Shown here: piece after piece, positions 8,402-17,856 of the stretch
How the letters are laid out: each line of letters begins with the position of its first letter
How positions within the stretch are numbered: the first letter of the stretch is position 1
Origin: an uncultured Flammeovirgaceae bacterium
GTDB lineage: Bacteria; Bacteroidota; Bacteroidia; Cytophagales; Cyclobacteriaceae
DNA length: 64,000 nucleotides
Direction: 5' to 3'
NCBI GenBank assembly: GCA_937883755.1
Contig: CAKZYA010000013.1
Coordinates: 59,092 to 123,091, forward strand
Position numbers and translations under genes: made by a program
The notes under the pieces: generated by a model
Told to the model about the DNA's origin: nothing
The model's input: only the letters and a program-made list of their open reading frames with translations
Databases searched by the model: none

Positions 8402-9670
8402 CTAATCGATTGGTCTCAAGTAATTGTTAATAATATGCTTTGCTACTGCGCGCCCCTGCCGTTTACCCTCCTCAGTAGCGAAACGGAAATGGTAACCGTT
8501 CATAATTCGAGAGTCAGCACAATCATCTGCAGCGCGATCAAGGTTAGTATAAGTGCGCATCTTTTCTTCCGAGAGAGCCGAAACTGATTCCATAGTAAAC
8601 GATACTTCAGGTGTTCCTAGAATATGACTAACAACCTCTGCTCCGCCGGCAGCCACAGAAGCGTGAGCAGAAGGATACTCTGGCCAAGGTGGCGTTTGCA
8701 TCTCGGGCTCCCAGCTTGGATCGGGTTCAGTTTCAGGATTATCATCCGTATCTGCATTCTGAATAGCGGTAATTGGACGCCAAGTATCATAATAGTATTT
8801 ACTCTCTAATGAGGCCAGATAGATATCATAAATATCCATGTTGATGAGTGCAAACATTCGGGCTGCTTCATGGGCTGAAAGACCTTGCTCTTCAGCTACA
8901 ATTCTACCGATTCGGTTCCAGCCGTGCTCAGCAAACTCTGCCCACCAATGGGCGTAGTGCGTCTGATCTTCTGTTCGCACTTTACTATTCTTTACCCCAT
9001 AGGCTTTCACTTCATTAAATGACCGTGTGTACTCACTGCTACTCAAATCGGGTGGTGGTGGCGATCGGAATTGAGTTACCGTATCCATAGCAAACGGTCG
9101 AGCGTAATCAAAATCAGGCTTCAATACCCAGTCATCCCAACCTGGAGTATACTGATAATCACCTGGTTTAGTCATTGGAGTATAGTCACCCTGCTTTTCA
9201 TGACCATCTCCTTTGCGTAGTTGAATATAAACCTCTGCTATTTTTTTGCCCCAGCCTATTCCGCCTTCCTTTTCTTCTGATGCCGCGGCAGTATTTATCC
9301 ATTTGTTGCAAACTAAGTTAATGGTGTCAGATCGTTGAGGATAAACTGCTAAAAGAATATTTCTCACTGCCTCGGTAGCAGTAACTAGCCAATCAGCATC
9401 CACTTGCTTTTGGTGATAAGCGTAGGTTTCGTACTTAGGCTGGATTACATTCAAAGCATCGTGAATAGCCAAATGTGCCATTGTGAGTGCCCGCACTCCA
9501 ATAAAGGAATAGAAATTATCATGATCGTTGGCAATGGTATAAGTAAGATGATTGAGATCAACGATAAACTCGTTACTAACTTCAGGGGTATTGTCCTGAT
9601 CTGCTTGATTAACTGTTGGATCACATGCCAGGAAAACTACGAGTAATACGGAAAATTGATTGAGCTTCAT
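8402..9670 (-). CDS. PAP2/vanadium haloperoxidase-family lipoprotein
   Basis: 422 residues from the ATG at 9670. This start gives a short lipoprotein signal (MKLNQFSVLLVVFLAC) with Cys16 as lipid anchor; a GTG at 9706 would only prepend residues. The haloperoxidase/PAP2 signature follows in order: YYDTWRPITAI (Lys/Arg phosphate or vanadate ligands), PEYPSAHAS (Ser-Ala-His) and SRIMNGYHFRFATEEG (Arg and the axial His). Members are vanadium-dependent haloperoxidases or acid phosphatases of the same fold; which one cannot be read here. The lipid anchor places it in the envelope. A dead transposon sits directly upstream. Confidence 0.82.
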   Translation of the reverse strand: MKLNQFSVLLVVFLACDPTVNQADQDNTPEVSNEFIVDLNHLTYTIANDHDNFYSFIGVRALTMAHLAIHDALNVIQPKYETYAYHQKQVDADWLVTATEAVRNILLAVYPQRSDTINLVCNKWINTAAASEEKEGGIGWGKKIAEVYIQLRKGDGHEKQGDYTPMTKPGDYQYTPGWDDWVLKPDFDYARPFAMDTVTQFRSPPPPDLSSSEYTRSFNEVKAYGVKNSKVRTEDQTHYAHWWAEFAEHGWNRIGRIVAEEQGLSAHEAARMFALINMDIYDIYLASLESKYYYDTWRPITAIQNADTDDNPETEPDPSWEPEMQTPPWPEYPSAHASVAAGGAEVVSHILGTPEVSFTMESVSALSEEKMRTYTNLDRAADDCADSRIMNGYHFRFATEEGKRQGRAVAKHIINNYLRPID

Positions 9671-9698
9671 GTTTGGTATAGGTGTGGTTACTAAACCA

Positions 9699-9719
9699 CT
9701 ATGCACTGCAAGTGCATAG
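9699..9719. repeat. IS end hairpin (transposase 3' side)
   Basis: CTATGCACT and AGTGCATAG form a perfect 9-bp stem around GCA. It lies between the transposase 3' end and the haloperoxidase start, and matches the other IS end at its core. Confidence 0.7.
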
Positions 9720-9740
9720 GTTTGCTAAAGAATGAAATTC

Positions 9741-10192
9741 TCACTCAAGAATGATATTATCACTATCGCTATTAGAAGGTCCACGATGATGTTCCAGATA
9801 TTCCTGCACCATCTCATCCGTAATATTACCTGTACTCCAAACGCCATACCCTATAGCCCAGAAATGCCTACCCCAATACCGCTTACTGAGTTGTGGAAAC
9901 TCTTCCGCGCGGCGGCCGCTTGCAGTCGTCGCGATGTCCTACCCTTCAACCGCTTCACAAGATTGCTGATGCTTTTAGAAGGTGGATACTCCACATGGAT
10001 ACGCACATGATCTTTGCTGACAACACCTTTCAATATTCTCACGTCTTCAGCATCACAAATCTGCTTGATCAAATCGCGACAACGTACCTGAACGTCTCCT
10101 TTAAGTACGTGATAGCGATATTTCGTTACCCATACGATGTGAGCAGTCAACCAGGATACTGTATGACCACCCCGCCTTTGTTCTTTTATCAT
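9741..10192 (-). pseudogene. tnpA: IS200/IS605 Y1 transposase TnpA, frameshifted and active-site mutated
   Basis: The ATG at 10192 begins MIKEQRRGGHTVSW, then AHIVWVTKYRYHVL, a hallmark of TnpA. The HUH metal-binding motif reads DHVRIHVEYPP where HVH is expected, so its second His is Arg (CGT for CAT). Around 9905-9918, inside a run reading GCGGCCGCCGCGCGG, the frame is lost. Shifting frame recovers EFPQLSKRYWGRHFWAIGYG and MVQEYLEHH with the catalytic Tyr, ending in TGA at 9741. A net change of +2 or -1 base explains the break. Normal length would be about 150 residues. Confidence 0.85.
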
Positions 10193-10230
10193 CAAGTAAA
10201 GGTACAAAGGTGGGTAGCAACTGAAAGTCT

Positions 10231-10245
10231 TGCACTATAAGTGCA
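10231..10245. repeat. IS end hairpin (transposase 5' side)
   Basis: TGCACT-ATA-AGTGCA, followed by TAG, repeats the core of the hairpin at 9699-9719. Outer bases GAAA (10223-10226) and TTTC (10249-10252) can pair as an extension. Confidence 0.65.
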
Positions 10246-10346
10246 TAGTTTCAACTAACGACTGAGACCAATGAATAGCTACACCAAGATACCCATGAAT
10301 AAAAAAACGCTGTTTGCTAATAATGCCAAAAAATGTACTGTAAAGC

Positions 10347-11215
10347 TCAAACCGTCTCAAGTGACAGTTTTCTAAACTTCAAGGGTGGATGGCCATACTG
10401 ATTCTTAAAAATTCGGGCAAAGTGCGAAGTATTCTCGAAACCAGCTTCCATGACAATTTCGCTGATATTTAGATCAGTAGTTTCCAGCAAAAATTTGGCA
10501 TGGGCTAATCGCTTTTCTTTCAGCCATTTTCCAGGTGTAGTTTGGTATATCTTTTCAAAGTCCCGTTTAAACGAAGCCAGGCTTCTCCCACATAGCTTAG
10601 CGTATTCTTCTAGAGTGAGGTTATACATAAAATTCTCCTCCATAATACTCCGTAGCTCTTGCTGCTTATCAAGTGAAATGCTCCGGAAGTAGTTAGATAA
10701 TACCTGATTGCTATGGCCAGTGGAAATATTAACGATTAATTCTTTGAGTTTTAATTTTAGTAAATTCGCAGAGGGGGGGGGGTAGGCTGCGAAAAATAGG
10801 TAAGCAAACCAGAGAAATAATCTAATAGAGTTTGATCTACATCCAGAGGAATAACTGTATCTACTTCTGCCACTTCTCCTCCACCGGCTGAAATAGTCTC
10901 TTCCCGCAGAGTATTGCAGATGAAATCGTCAGGTAGGAAAATCATCAGGGCACAGAACTCCCCGGTTCGCACCTTATGCACTCGGTGCGCCCCCTTTTTG
11001 ATAAATAGGGCATCGCCCTCGTAAGCGGTATAGTCTCGCTGCGGTGTTTTCCAGCGAAGGCCGTTTTTAGTAATAAAGCAGAAGTAGTTTTTAGGAGTCC
11101 AATAGTCAAAAGGTGACTCTTCGATGGGGCAATCGTAGGTAACAAAGGTCAGTTCATCAACTGTAAACTGCTTGAAGCCATCACTGCTACGGATAAAATT
11201 GAGAGCGTTGAGCAT
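10347..11215 (-). pseudogene. AraC-family transcription regulator, frameshifted at a G10 tract
   Basis: The ATG at 11215 starts an N-terminal cupin-like sensor domain (YFCFITKNGLRWKTPQ, YEGDALFIKKGAHRVHK). In the run CCTA(C)10TCTGCG the frame ends at RIY-stop. With 8 or 11 C's the frame would continue SANLLKLKLKELIVNI into a complete AraC DNA-binding domain: EEYAKLCGRSLASFKRDFEK (first HTH) and ISEIVMEAGFENTSHFARIF (second HTH). Domain order and spacing are those of an intact regulator of about 290 residues. This is either a pseudogene, a length-variable switch or a sequencing error. Target genes unknown. Confidence 0.85.
10773..10782. repeat. Homopolymer tract G10 (C10 on coding strand)
   Basis: Ten consecutive G inside the AraC-type gene, exactly where its frame breaks. 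Tracts this long are prone to slippage, so gene state depends on tract length modulo 3. Confidence 0.9.
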
Positions 11216-11296
11216 CGGGTTGTTATATTAGTATAGATTAATTTACCAAATAATGATAAAGAAATCTAGCAGATGTCATTCTCTTTTAGTCGCCCC

Positions 11297-11316
11297 TGAT
11301 AACCTAATTGTTATCA
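11297..11316. repeat. 7-bp inverted repeat upstream of the AraC gene
   Basis: TGATAAC (11297-11303) and GTTATCA (11310-11316) pair perfectly around CTAATT. With no U tract it is more likely an operator for the AraC-type gene starting at 11215 than a terminator. Purely positional inference. Confidence 0.3.
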
Positions 11317-11346
11317 GCAAGCGAAACAGATTCCTGCAACCCTGAT

Positions 11347-11385
11347 CATAAAAAAGCCCTCTTGCTTCAAGAACTAGAGGGCTTT
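11347..11385 (-). terminator. Rho-independent terminator of the suf-bacilliredoxin operon
   Basis: On the minus strand AAAGCCCTCT (11385-11376) pairs with AGAGGGCTTT (11362-11353) around a 13-base loop and runs into a T tract. It lies 54 bases beyond the bacilliredoxin stop, closing the long suf operon. Confidence 0.8.
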
Positions 11386-11438
11386 CTACTTTTCATTTGT
11401 AAATATTACACTACAAATGCTATTGACATAGGTAGTAG

Positions 11439-11855
11439 CTAGCAATACTCATCAAATACATCAAGTAAATGCTCAGCAATCATTTGAGCTGATCGGCCTT
11501 CAATATGGTGGCGTTCTACAAAGTGGATAAGTTCACCGTCTTTAAACAGAGCGACAGAAGGTGACGACGGCGGGTACGGTAAAGTGTACTCGCGAGCCTT
11601 CGCTACTGCATCTTGGTCTACTCCAGCAAATACCGTAGTCAAGTTATCTGGCTTTTTCTCACTATGAGCTACCGCCAGTTTTACACCCGGACGAGCCGCC
11701 CCGGCAGCACAACCACAAACCGAGTTAATTACCATAAGGGTCGTTCCTTCGTGGTCTTCTAAATGGTTTATTACTTCATCGGCAGTCTTTAATTCAGTGA
11801 ACCCTGCAGAAGTCAAGTCGGTACGCATGGGTGCTACTAGTTGTTCAGGATACAT
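11439..11855 (-). CDS. BrxA/BrxB-family bacilliredoxin
   Basis: 138 residues, start MYPEQLVAPMRTDL. The C-G-C active site is at residues 47-49 in NSVCGCAAG, followed by the conserved LPYPPSSPSVALFKDG. Thioredoxin-fold proteins of this family (YphP/YqiW) remove bacillithiol or similar thiols from oxidised protein cysteines. It is the last gene of the suf operon, 89 bases after sufT, before a clear terminator. Whether this organism makes bacillithiol cannot be seen here. A link between thiol repair and Fe-S assembly is plausible from position. Confidence 0.9.
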   Translation of the reverse strand: MYPEQLVAPMRTDLTSAGFTELKTADEVINHLEDHEGTTLMVINSVCGCAAGAARPGVKLAVAHSEKKPDNLTTVFAGVDQDAVAKAREYTLPYPPSSPSVALFKDGELIHFVERHHIEGRSAQMIAEHLLDVFDEYC

Positions 11856-11944
11856 ATCTATTTGGTTTTATTTGTGATAAAAATAGTTTAGAAGCTAAAA
11901 GTTGCAGGTTAAGCATCAGTGAACGAAACCTTTAAACTTGTAAC

Positions 11945-12274
11945 TCATAAAAACCCTAGTTCCAGCTTGGCTGCTTCTGACATCATGTCTTGAGTGTACG
12001 GCGGGTCAAACGTGAGTTCAATATTCACGTCATTTATACCTTCAATTGCCTTGATTTTCTCTTCTACCTCACTAGGAATAGCTTCAGCAGAAGGGCAAGC
12101 AGGTGAGGTTAATGTCATTAGGACATATACATTATTCACCGGGTACACATTGATCTCGTAGATCAAGCCCAATTCGTATACATCTACCGGAATTTCTGGG
12201 TCATATACAGTTTTTATAGCCGATACGATCTTCTCTTTCATTACCCGCGTATCGGTCGTAGCAGTATCGCTCAT
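11945..12274 (-). CDS. sufT: SufT-like Fe-S assembly protein (MIP18/DUF59)
   Basis: 109 residues made of a single MIP18 (DUF59) domain: VYDPEIPVDVYELGLIYEI near residues 23-41, then MTLTSPACPSAEAIP with the conserved Cys, and the ending DPPYTQDMMSEAAKLELG. In Bacteroidota and Firmicutes such proteins sit in suf operons and assist cluster maturation or transfer. It follows sufE by 7 bases. The name SufT is by family and context; PaaD-like members of the same family exist elsewhere but do not fit this neighbourhood. Confidence 0.88.
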   Translation of the reverse strand: MSDTATTDTRVMKEKIVSAIKTVYDPEIPVDVYELGLIYEINVYPVNNVYVLMTLTSPACPSAEAIPSEVEEKIKAIEGINDVNIELTFDPPYTQDMMSEAAKLELGFL

Positions 12275-12281
12275 ACGTCTT

Positions 12282-12734
12282 CTATTTTTGATTTGATCTA
12301 GTAATGGCTTCTCGTTCCTTATTAACTAAAGCAGCTAGTTTTACCTGCTTAATCATTGCAGCAAAGCCGTTTGATCGCTGGGTTCCAATAAATCGGTTCA
12401 TACCAATTTTATCAATAAAGAACAGATCAGCATCTATAATATCGTTAGGGGACTGATCTTGGAAAACCCGAACCAGTAAACTTACTAACCCTTTAGTAAT
12501 AGCTGAATTACTATCAGCCTCAAACTTCATTTTTCCTTCTGCCCACAATGGTACTAACCAAACTTTAGACTGGCAGCCTTTCACAATATTATCTTCCGTT
12601 TTCTGAGACTCATCCAATGGTGGCAACTTTTGCCCTAGCTCCATGATGTAGAAATTCGTCATCTCAGGGTCACCATCTAGCAGGGAGAATTCTTCTATAA
12701 TTTCGTTTTGTGTTTCTGTAATTGACTGAGTCAT
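12282..12734 (-). CDS. sufE: SufE sulfur acceptor
   Basis: 150 residues. SufE takes persulfide sulfur from SufS and passes it to the SufBCD scaffold. The acceptor is Cys54 in VKGCQSKVWLVP, the family signature. The neighbouring SNSAITKGLVSLLV helix and the NGFAAMIKQV end also fit. It starts 3 bases after sufS, so co-translation is likely. Together with sufS this forms the sulfur-mobilising half of the operon. Confidence 0.93.
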   Translation of the reverse strand: MTQSITETQNEIIEEFSLLDGDPEMTNFYIMELGQKLPPLDESQKTEDNIVKGCQSKVWLVPLWAEGKMKFEADSNSAITKGLVSLLVRVFQDQSPNDIIDADLFFIDKIGMNRFIGTQRSNGFAAMIKQVKLAALVNKEREAITRSNQK

Positions 12735-12737
12735 AAC

Positions 12738-13991
12738 CTATTTTCTCATCATCGTTACTATACGATGCAGTCCTTCCGTAAGTTGATCAATTTCTTCTTT
12801 GGTATTATAGACGGCTAGTGATGCACGAACCGTTCCTTCTACTCCCAATCGGTTCATCAGTGGTTCGGTACAATGATGACCTGTACGCACCGCAATGCCC
12901 CGGGTATCTAGCATCTGACCAATATCAAAGTGAAATATATCATCAAAAACAAAGGAAATTACATTCATCTTGTTTTCAGCAGTGCCAACCATTCGTATGC
13001 CTGGTATTTCACTCAATCGTTGGTGGGCATACGCAAGTAATTCTTCTTCGTATGCCCGCATGTTTGCTTTTCCTATTTGATTAATATATTCAATAGCCGC
13101 TTTCAGTGCGACCACATCGGCAATGTTGGGAGTACCTGCTTCAAACTTATAAGGAATATCGTTATAAGTAGTTTTCTCAAAGCTCACACTGCGGATCATT
13201 TCTCCACCTCCCTGGTACGGTGGCATTTTCTCTAAATGGCGACGTTTTCCGTACAAAGCTCCTACTCCAGTAGGTCCGAATACTTTATGACCAGAAAAAA
13301 CGTAGAAATCGCAATTCAGAGCTTGAACGTCGATATCAAGATAAGCCGTTGACTGCGCTCCATCAATCAGAACTGCTGCACCATATTCATGAGCCAGATC
13401 AATGATTTCCTTTACCGGATTAATAGTACCTAGTGAATTAGAGACGTAAACTACACTTACCAACTTCGTACGTTCCGAAAGAAGTTTTTTATACTCTTCT
13501 AGTTCAACTTCCCCTTTATTATTTACCGGAATTACTTTCAGGTTAGCTCCTTTTTCTTCGCAAAGCATTTGCCAAGGAACGATGTTGGAGTGATGCTCCA
13601 TCGCCGAGATAACAATTTCATCTCCTTCCTGCACATTAGCCCGCCCGAAAGTAGCAGCTACCAAGTTAATCCCATCGGTTGTCCCTTTAGTAAAGACAAT
13701 TTCCTCAGGTTCGTTAGAGTTGATGAATTGGTGAATGGCTTGACGAGTTTCTTCAAAAGCAGCTGTAGCCCGTTCTGCTAACGTATGAATTCCCCGGTGA
13801 ATGTTGGCGTTGTCTTGCTGATAATAGTGGGTAAGTGCGTTGATAACCACCTGTGGCTTCTGGGTAGTTGCCGCATTATCCAAGTAGACTAACGCTCTCC
13901 CGTTTACTTCCTGATGAAGAATTGGGAAATCTTGACGAATTTTTTCAATATTAAGTTGAGTAGCTGACACTACTGTGTTTTCCGTACTCAT
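12738..13991 (-). CDS. sufS: Cysteine desulfurase SufS
   Basis: 417 residues. This PLP enzyme converts cysteine to alanine and delivers the sulfur as persulfide. The PLP lysine is Lys236 in SGHKVFGPTG, with ISAMEHHSN and LIDGAQS as cofactor contacts. The active-site Cys374 lies in RTGHHCTEPLM, in the short-loop arrangement of group II desulfurases that depend on SufE. It follows sufD by 10 bases. Confidence 0.95.
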   Translation of the reverse strand: MSTENTVVSATQLNIEKIRQDFPILHQEVNGRALVYLDNAATTQKPQVVINALTHYYQQDNANIHRGIHTLAERATAAFEETRQAIHQFINSNEPEEIVFTKGTTDGINLVAATFGRANVQEGDEIVISAMEHHSNIVPWQMLCEEKGANLKVIPVNNKGEVELEEYKKLLSERTKLVSVVYVSNSLGTINPVKEIIDLAHEYGAAVLIDGAQSTAYLDIDVQALNCDFYVFSGHKVFGPTGVGALYGKRRHLEKMPPYQGGGEMIRSVSFEKTTYNDIPYKFEAGTPNIADVVALKAAIEYINQIGKANMRAYEEELLAYAHQRLSEIPGIRMVGTAENKMNVISFVFDDIFHFDIGQMLDTRGIAVRTGHHCTEPLMNRLGVEGTVRASLAVYNTKEEIDQLTEGLHRIVTMMRK

Positions 13992-14001
13992 AATTGTTCA
14001 A

Positions 14002-15327
14002 TTAAAAATTACTGTTCAACCGCTGATCAATGACGTTTTCTACCTGCTCGCGAATAAAATCCAGTTCGATATTCTCCAGAACATCACCCGCAAATGCCCG
14101 TAGTAAAATAGCGGTTGCCTGATCTCTACTCATTCCGCGAGTACGTAGGTAGAAGAGTTGCTCTTTATCAATTTGCCCGGTGGTTGCCCCATGCGAGCAT
14201 TTTACGTCATCCGCCCAGATTTCTAACTGAGGCTTGGTATCAATAGAGGCTTCGTCAGTCAACAGAATATTAGCATTTGACTGAAAAGCATTGGTTTTTT
14301 GAGCGTCCTGGCGAACGTAAATCTTACCGTTAAACACTCCCTTCGACTGATCATCCATAATACCTTTGTACAATTCATTACTAAATGAATTAGGTTTACG
14401 ATGATCTACCGCCGTGTGATTATCTACGTGAGACTTACCATCTAACATGTACAAGCCGTACATATGCGATTCGCAATTTTCATCGTCCAGCGCAATATTC
14501 AGGTTATTCCTCAGCATAGCTCCTTGCAAAGAAATAGTTACCCCAGTAAAGCGGCTGTCGCGAGCTTGGTAGACTTCGGTGGTTCCGGTATGATAAGCTT
14601 GTTTGCTCTCAGGCTGTAATTTAGTGTAATGCAACGAAGCATTTGCATCTACCCAAATTTCACTTACCGCATTTTGATAGCTTGCCTTCTCACCAACCGT
14701 ATGAAATGATTCTACCACCGACACTTTACTGCTTTTCTCAGCGATGTACAGATTACGTGGGGTAGCAACACTGGTTCCACTTGATGTATCACTAATGAAG
14801 TAGGCTAGGATCGGTGTTTCTACTACTACATTTTTTGGAGCATAAACAAAAAGACCTTCTTGAGCAATGGCGGTATTTAGGGCAACAAATGAATCAGTCG
14901 GCTCAGCCGTCTGCTGGGCAAAATACTGGCTAATTAGATCAGTATGAGTTTGATACGCCTCAGAAAGTGTTGTAACAATTACTCCATCGGGCAGAGTCTT
15001 GCTACTGGAAAGAGTTGATTGAAATTTTCCGTTTACGAAAACTAGTACGTGAGCATCAACATCTGATGGAATAATTTCATCCAGAAGTTCTTGAACTGAT
15101 GTGGAATCAACAGGGCTTTCCAATGTGACGCTTTCGCCAAACTCTCGCTCTAGCGCTCTAGAGATGGGAGTATAACGGTATTCTTCGTTCTTTTTTGCTG
15201 GAAAGCCTAATTTCTCAAAATCGGTGAAGGCTGTCCGTCGGCGCTGATGCCAGTCGGTTGAACCTTGTCCGTTGATCGTCGCCTCCCGATCTTTAATATA
15301 ATCTATAAAAGCTTGTTCTAAACTCAT
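14002..15327 (-). CDS. sufD: SufD, Fe-S scaffold subunit
   Basis: 441 residues. SufD is the paralogue and partner of SufB in the SufBC2D scaffold. The beta-helix core carries NNLNIALDDENCESHMYGLY and VDNHTAVDHRKPNS, and the C-terminus shows CSHGATTGQIDKEQLFYLR, all diagnostic. The His in the last motif corresponds to a residue implicated in cluster assembly. Position between sufC and sufS confirms it. Confidence 0.94.
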   Translation of the reverse strand: MSLEQAFIDYIKDREATINGQGSTDWHQRRRTAFTDFEKLGFPAKKNEEYRYTPISRALEREFGESVTLESPVDSTSVQELLDEIIPSDVDAHVLVFVNGKFQSTLSSSKTLPDGVIVTTLSEAYQTHTDLISQYFAQQTAEPTDSFVALNTAIAQEGLFVYAPKNVVVETPILAYFISDTSSGTSVATPRNLYIAEKSSKVSVVESFHTVGEKASYQNAVSEIWVDANASLHYTKLQPESKQAYHTGTTEVYQARDSRFTGVTISLQGAMLRNNLNIALDDENCESHMYGLYMLDGKSHVDNHTAVDHRKPNSFSNELYKGIMDDQSKGVFNGKIYVRQDAQKTNAFQSNANILLTDEASIDTKPQLEIWADDVKCSHGATTGQIDKEQLFYLRTRGMSRDQATAILLRAFAGDVLENIELDFIREQVENVIDQRLNSNF

Positions 15328-15394
15328 TGGGTTGTGAATTCAAAATTATCGCCAGAAGTTTTTCAAAAATATTTAGTGAACCGAAGGATATTAA

Positions 15395-16153
15395 CTACGC
15401 TGTTGCATCAACCGTTTCCTTAATCCAGTCGTATCCTTTCTCTTCCAGTTCTAATGCCAACTCTTTACTTCCCGATTTTACAATACGTCCATTGTACAAT
15501 ACATGCACAAAATCAGGGACGATGTAATCTAATAATCGCTGGTAATGGGTTACTACAATGGTAGCATTATCTTGGTTTCGCAAGGCATTTACGCCGTTGG
15601 CAACAATTCGTAAGGCATCAATATCCAACCCTGAATCAGTTTCATCCAAGATAGCTAGGGTTGGTTCTAGCATTGCCATCTGAAAAATCTCATTCCGCTT
15701 TTTCTCACCACCCGAGAAGCCTTCGTTCAAGGAACGACTTAGCAATGACTGGTCAATTTCTACTAGCTTCATCTTCTCTTTCATCATCTTAAGGAAAGCT
15801 ACCGCATCCAGTGGATCTTTCCCCTTGTGTTGGCGTACCTGGTTTAGTGCGGTCTTGAGAAAGTTCGTAGTGCTCACTCCTGGAATTTCTACCGGGTACT
15901 GAAACGCCAAAAATACTCCTTCCCGAGCTCGCTCTTCAGGTTCCATCTCCAGTAAGTCCTGCCCCATATACTCAATGGAGCCACCAGTCACCTCAAAATC
16001 TTCACGTCCGGCAAGTACGGAAGCTAAGGTACTTTTTCCTGAGCCGTTAGGCCCCATAATAGCGTGTACTTCGCCTGGTTTTACTTCCAGATTAATACCT
16101 TTTAATATTTCTTTTTCTTCTACTCTAGCGTGTAGTCCTGTAATTTTTAACAT
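15395..16153 (-). CDS. sufC: SufC ATPase of the Fe-S scaffold
   Basis: 252 residues from the ATG at 16153 (MLKITGLHARVEEKE), which matches the usual start; an upstream in-frame codon would add 17 residues not found in SufC. Walker A GPNGSGKST is at residues 34-42, the ABC signature in LNEGFSGGEKKRNE and Walker B in LAILDETDSGLD. SufC is a cytosolic ABC-type ATPase that drives conformational change in SufB-SufD and is not a transporter. Confidence 0.95.
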   Translation of the reverse strand: MLKITGLHARVEEKEILKGINLEVKPGEVHAIMGPNGSGKSTLASVLAGREDFEVTGGSIEYMGQDLLEMEPEERAREGVFLAFQYPVEIPGVSTTNFLKTALNQVRQHKGKDPLDAVAFLKMMKEKMKLVEIDQSLLSRSLNEGFSGGEKKRNEIFQMAMLEPTLAILDETDSGLDIDALRIVANGVNALRNQDNATIVVTHYQRLLDYIVPDFVHVLYNGRIVKSGSKELALELEEKGYDWIKETVDATA

Positions 16154-16245
16154 AGTAGTAAATGGATTAAGCAACAAAATCAGAAGAGTATCCAAATTGG
16201 ACAACCCTCCTGATTTTGTAATTGTTCAATCAAATAATTGTGGAA

Positions 16246-17691
16246 TTAGCCTACGCTTCCTTCTAAGGTAAGTGCCAGTAGCTTTTGAGCTTCTACGGCA
16301 AACTCCATTGGAAGCTGGTTCAGTACTTCTTTGCAATAACCGTTAACAATCAGCGCAACGGCATCTTCCTCGTCGATGCCTCGCTGTAAGCAGTAAAAAA
16401 TTTGGTCTTCACCGATCTTAGAAGTAGTAGCTTCATGCTCAATTTGAGCCGAGCTATTGTCAGATTCTATATAAGGAAACGTATGCGCGCCACAACGGTC
16501 GCCCATTAGTAAGGAATCGCATTGTGAGAAGTTCCGGGCATTATCGGCCCGCTTCATCACCTTCACCAGGCCTCGGTAGCTATTCTGGCTTACTCCCGCC
16601 GATACTCCCTTAGAAACAATCCGGCTTCGGGTATTTTTCCCGATATGGATCATTTTGGTTCCAGTATCAGCCTGCTGGTGATTATTAGTCACTGCCACTG
16701 AATAGAACTCTCCAATAGAATTATTACCCTTTAAAATACAGCTAGGGTACTTCCAAGTAACGGCTGAGCCAGTTTCTACTTGCGTCCAGGAAATTTTGGA
16801 ATTATCACCCGCACAAATACCTCGCTTGGTCACAAAGTTGTAGATTCCACCTTTACCATCTTTATCACCCGGATACCAGTTTTGTACCGTAGAATACTTA
16901 ATTTCAGCGTCCTTGGCCGCGTACAATTCCACCACCGCTGCATGTAGCTGATTTTCGTCCCGCATTGGGGCAGTGCAACCTTCCAAATAACTTACATAGG
17001 AACCTTCCTCGGCAATAATTAAAGTACGTTCAAATTGCCCCGAGTTAGCCGCATTGATACGGAAATAAGTAGACAACTCCATTGGGCAACGAACCCCTTT
17101 CGGAATGTAGCAGAATGAGCCATCGCTGAAAACAGCTGAGTTAAGAGCCGAAAAATAGTTGTCACCCGGAGGCACTACTGAGCCAATATATTTTTTCACC
17201 AGCTCAGGATGCTCTTGTACAGCTTCGCTGAATGAGCAGAAAATTATTCCCAGCTTAGCTAGTTTATCTTTGAAAGTCGTAGCTACTGACACACTATCAA
17301 ATACCGCATCCACTGCTACTCCAGTTAACCGCTTTTGTTCTTCCAGAGAGATTCCCAGTCGTTTGAAAGTATCCAGCAACTCAGGATCTACTTCATCTAA
17401 GCTTTTTGGTTTAGCCTTCTGCTTAGGAGCAGCATAGTAAATGATATCCTGATAATCAATCTCAGGAAAAGATACATTATGCCAAGTTGGTTCTTTCAAG
17501 GTGAGCCAATGATGGTAGGCTTTCAACCGCCACTCCAGTAGCCATTCGGGTTCCTCCTTTTTAGCCGAAATAAAGCGAATAGTATCCTCATTCAGTCCTT
17601 TGGGCGCTGATTCTTGCTCAATATTAGACGCGAATCCGTACTTATAGTCAGACTGGGTAAACTCTTCTAAAATCTGGTTGTCTTTGCTCAT
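16246..17691 (-). CDS. sufB: SufB, Fe-S scaffold subunit
   Basis: 481 residues from the ATG at 17691 ([11 protein letters not shown]). The upstream frame is open for 19 more codons but they resemble nothing. Conserved blocks include [65 protein letters not shown] and [17 protein letters not shown]. The Cys in GCTAPMRD and the late conserved Glu are scaffold ligands. First gene of the suf operon; 165 bases separate it from the Lrp-type gene. That leader contains AACGTT repeats (17723-17745) that could be an operator. Confidence 0.95.
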   Translation of the reverse strand: MSKDNQILEEFTQSDYKYGFASNIEQESAPKGLNEDTIRFISAKKEEPEWLLEWRLKAYHHWLTLKEPTWHNVSFPEIDYQDIIYYAAPKQKAKPKSLDEVDPELLDTFKRLGISLEEQKRLTGVAVDAVFDSVSVATTFKDKLAKLGIIFCSFSEAVQEHPELVKKYIGSVVPPGDNYFSALNSAVFSDGSFCYIPKGVRCPMELSTYFRINAANSGQFERTLIIAEEGSYVSYLEGCTAPMRDENQLHAAVVELYAAKDAEIKYSTVQNWYPGDKDGKGGIYNFVTKRGICAGDNSKISWTQVETGSAVTWKYPSCILKGNNSIGEFYSVAVTNNHQQADTGTKMIHIGKNTRSRIVSKGVSAGVSQNSYRGLVKVMKRADNARNFSQCDSLLMGDRCGAHTFPYIESDNSSAQIEHEATTSKIGEDQIFYCLQRGIDEEDAVALIVNGYCKEVLNQLPMEFAVEAQKLLALTLEGSVG

Positions 17692-17856
17692 CAGAAAGGG
17701 TTTGTTTAAACGTCGATTGTGTAACGTTCCACACCAAGAAACGTTCACGAAAAAAATGAGTAATTTTGAGGAATCTTTCCTTCACATTACTTTCTAATTT
17801 AGAACGAATTTAAACAAGAGCGGTTACAAAACCTATCTGAAAATTAGAAAAAAGGA

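Larger units (their letters stand above)
9684..10252 (-). mobile_element. IS200/IS605-family element remnant
   Basis: A tnpA-like gene on the minus strand is flanked by two hairpins sharing the core TGCACT-3 nt-AGTGCATAG, as expected of the single-stranded transposon ends recognised by Y1 transposases. The stretch is about 570 bp, with no accessory tnpB. A further 6-bp hairpin at 9684-9699 adjoins the left one. Exact ends cannot be fixed because this family makes no target duplication. The transposase is dead (next entry). Confidence 0.75.

Noticed and set aside
9893..10240. Plus-strand open frame across the IS element
   Set aside because: It is the antisense of the transposase remnant and shows no domain.
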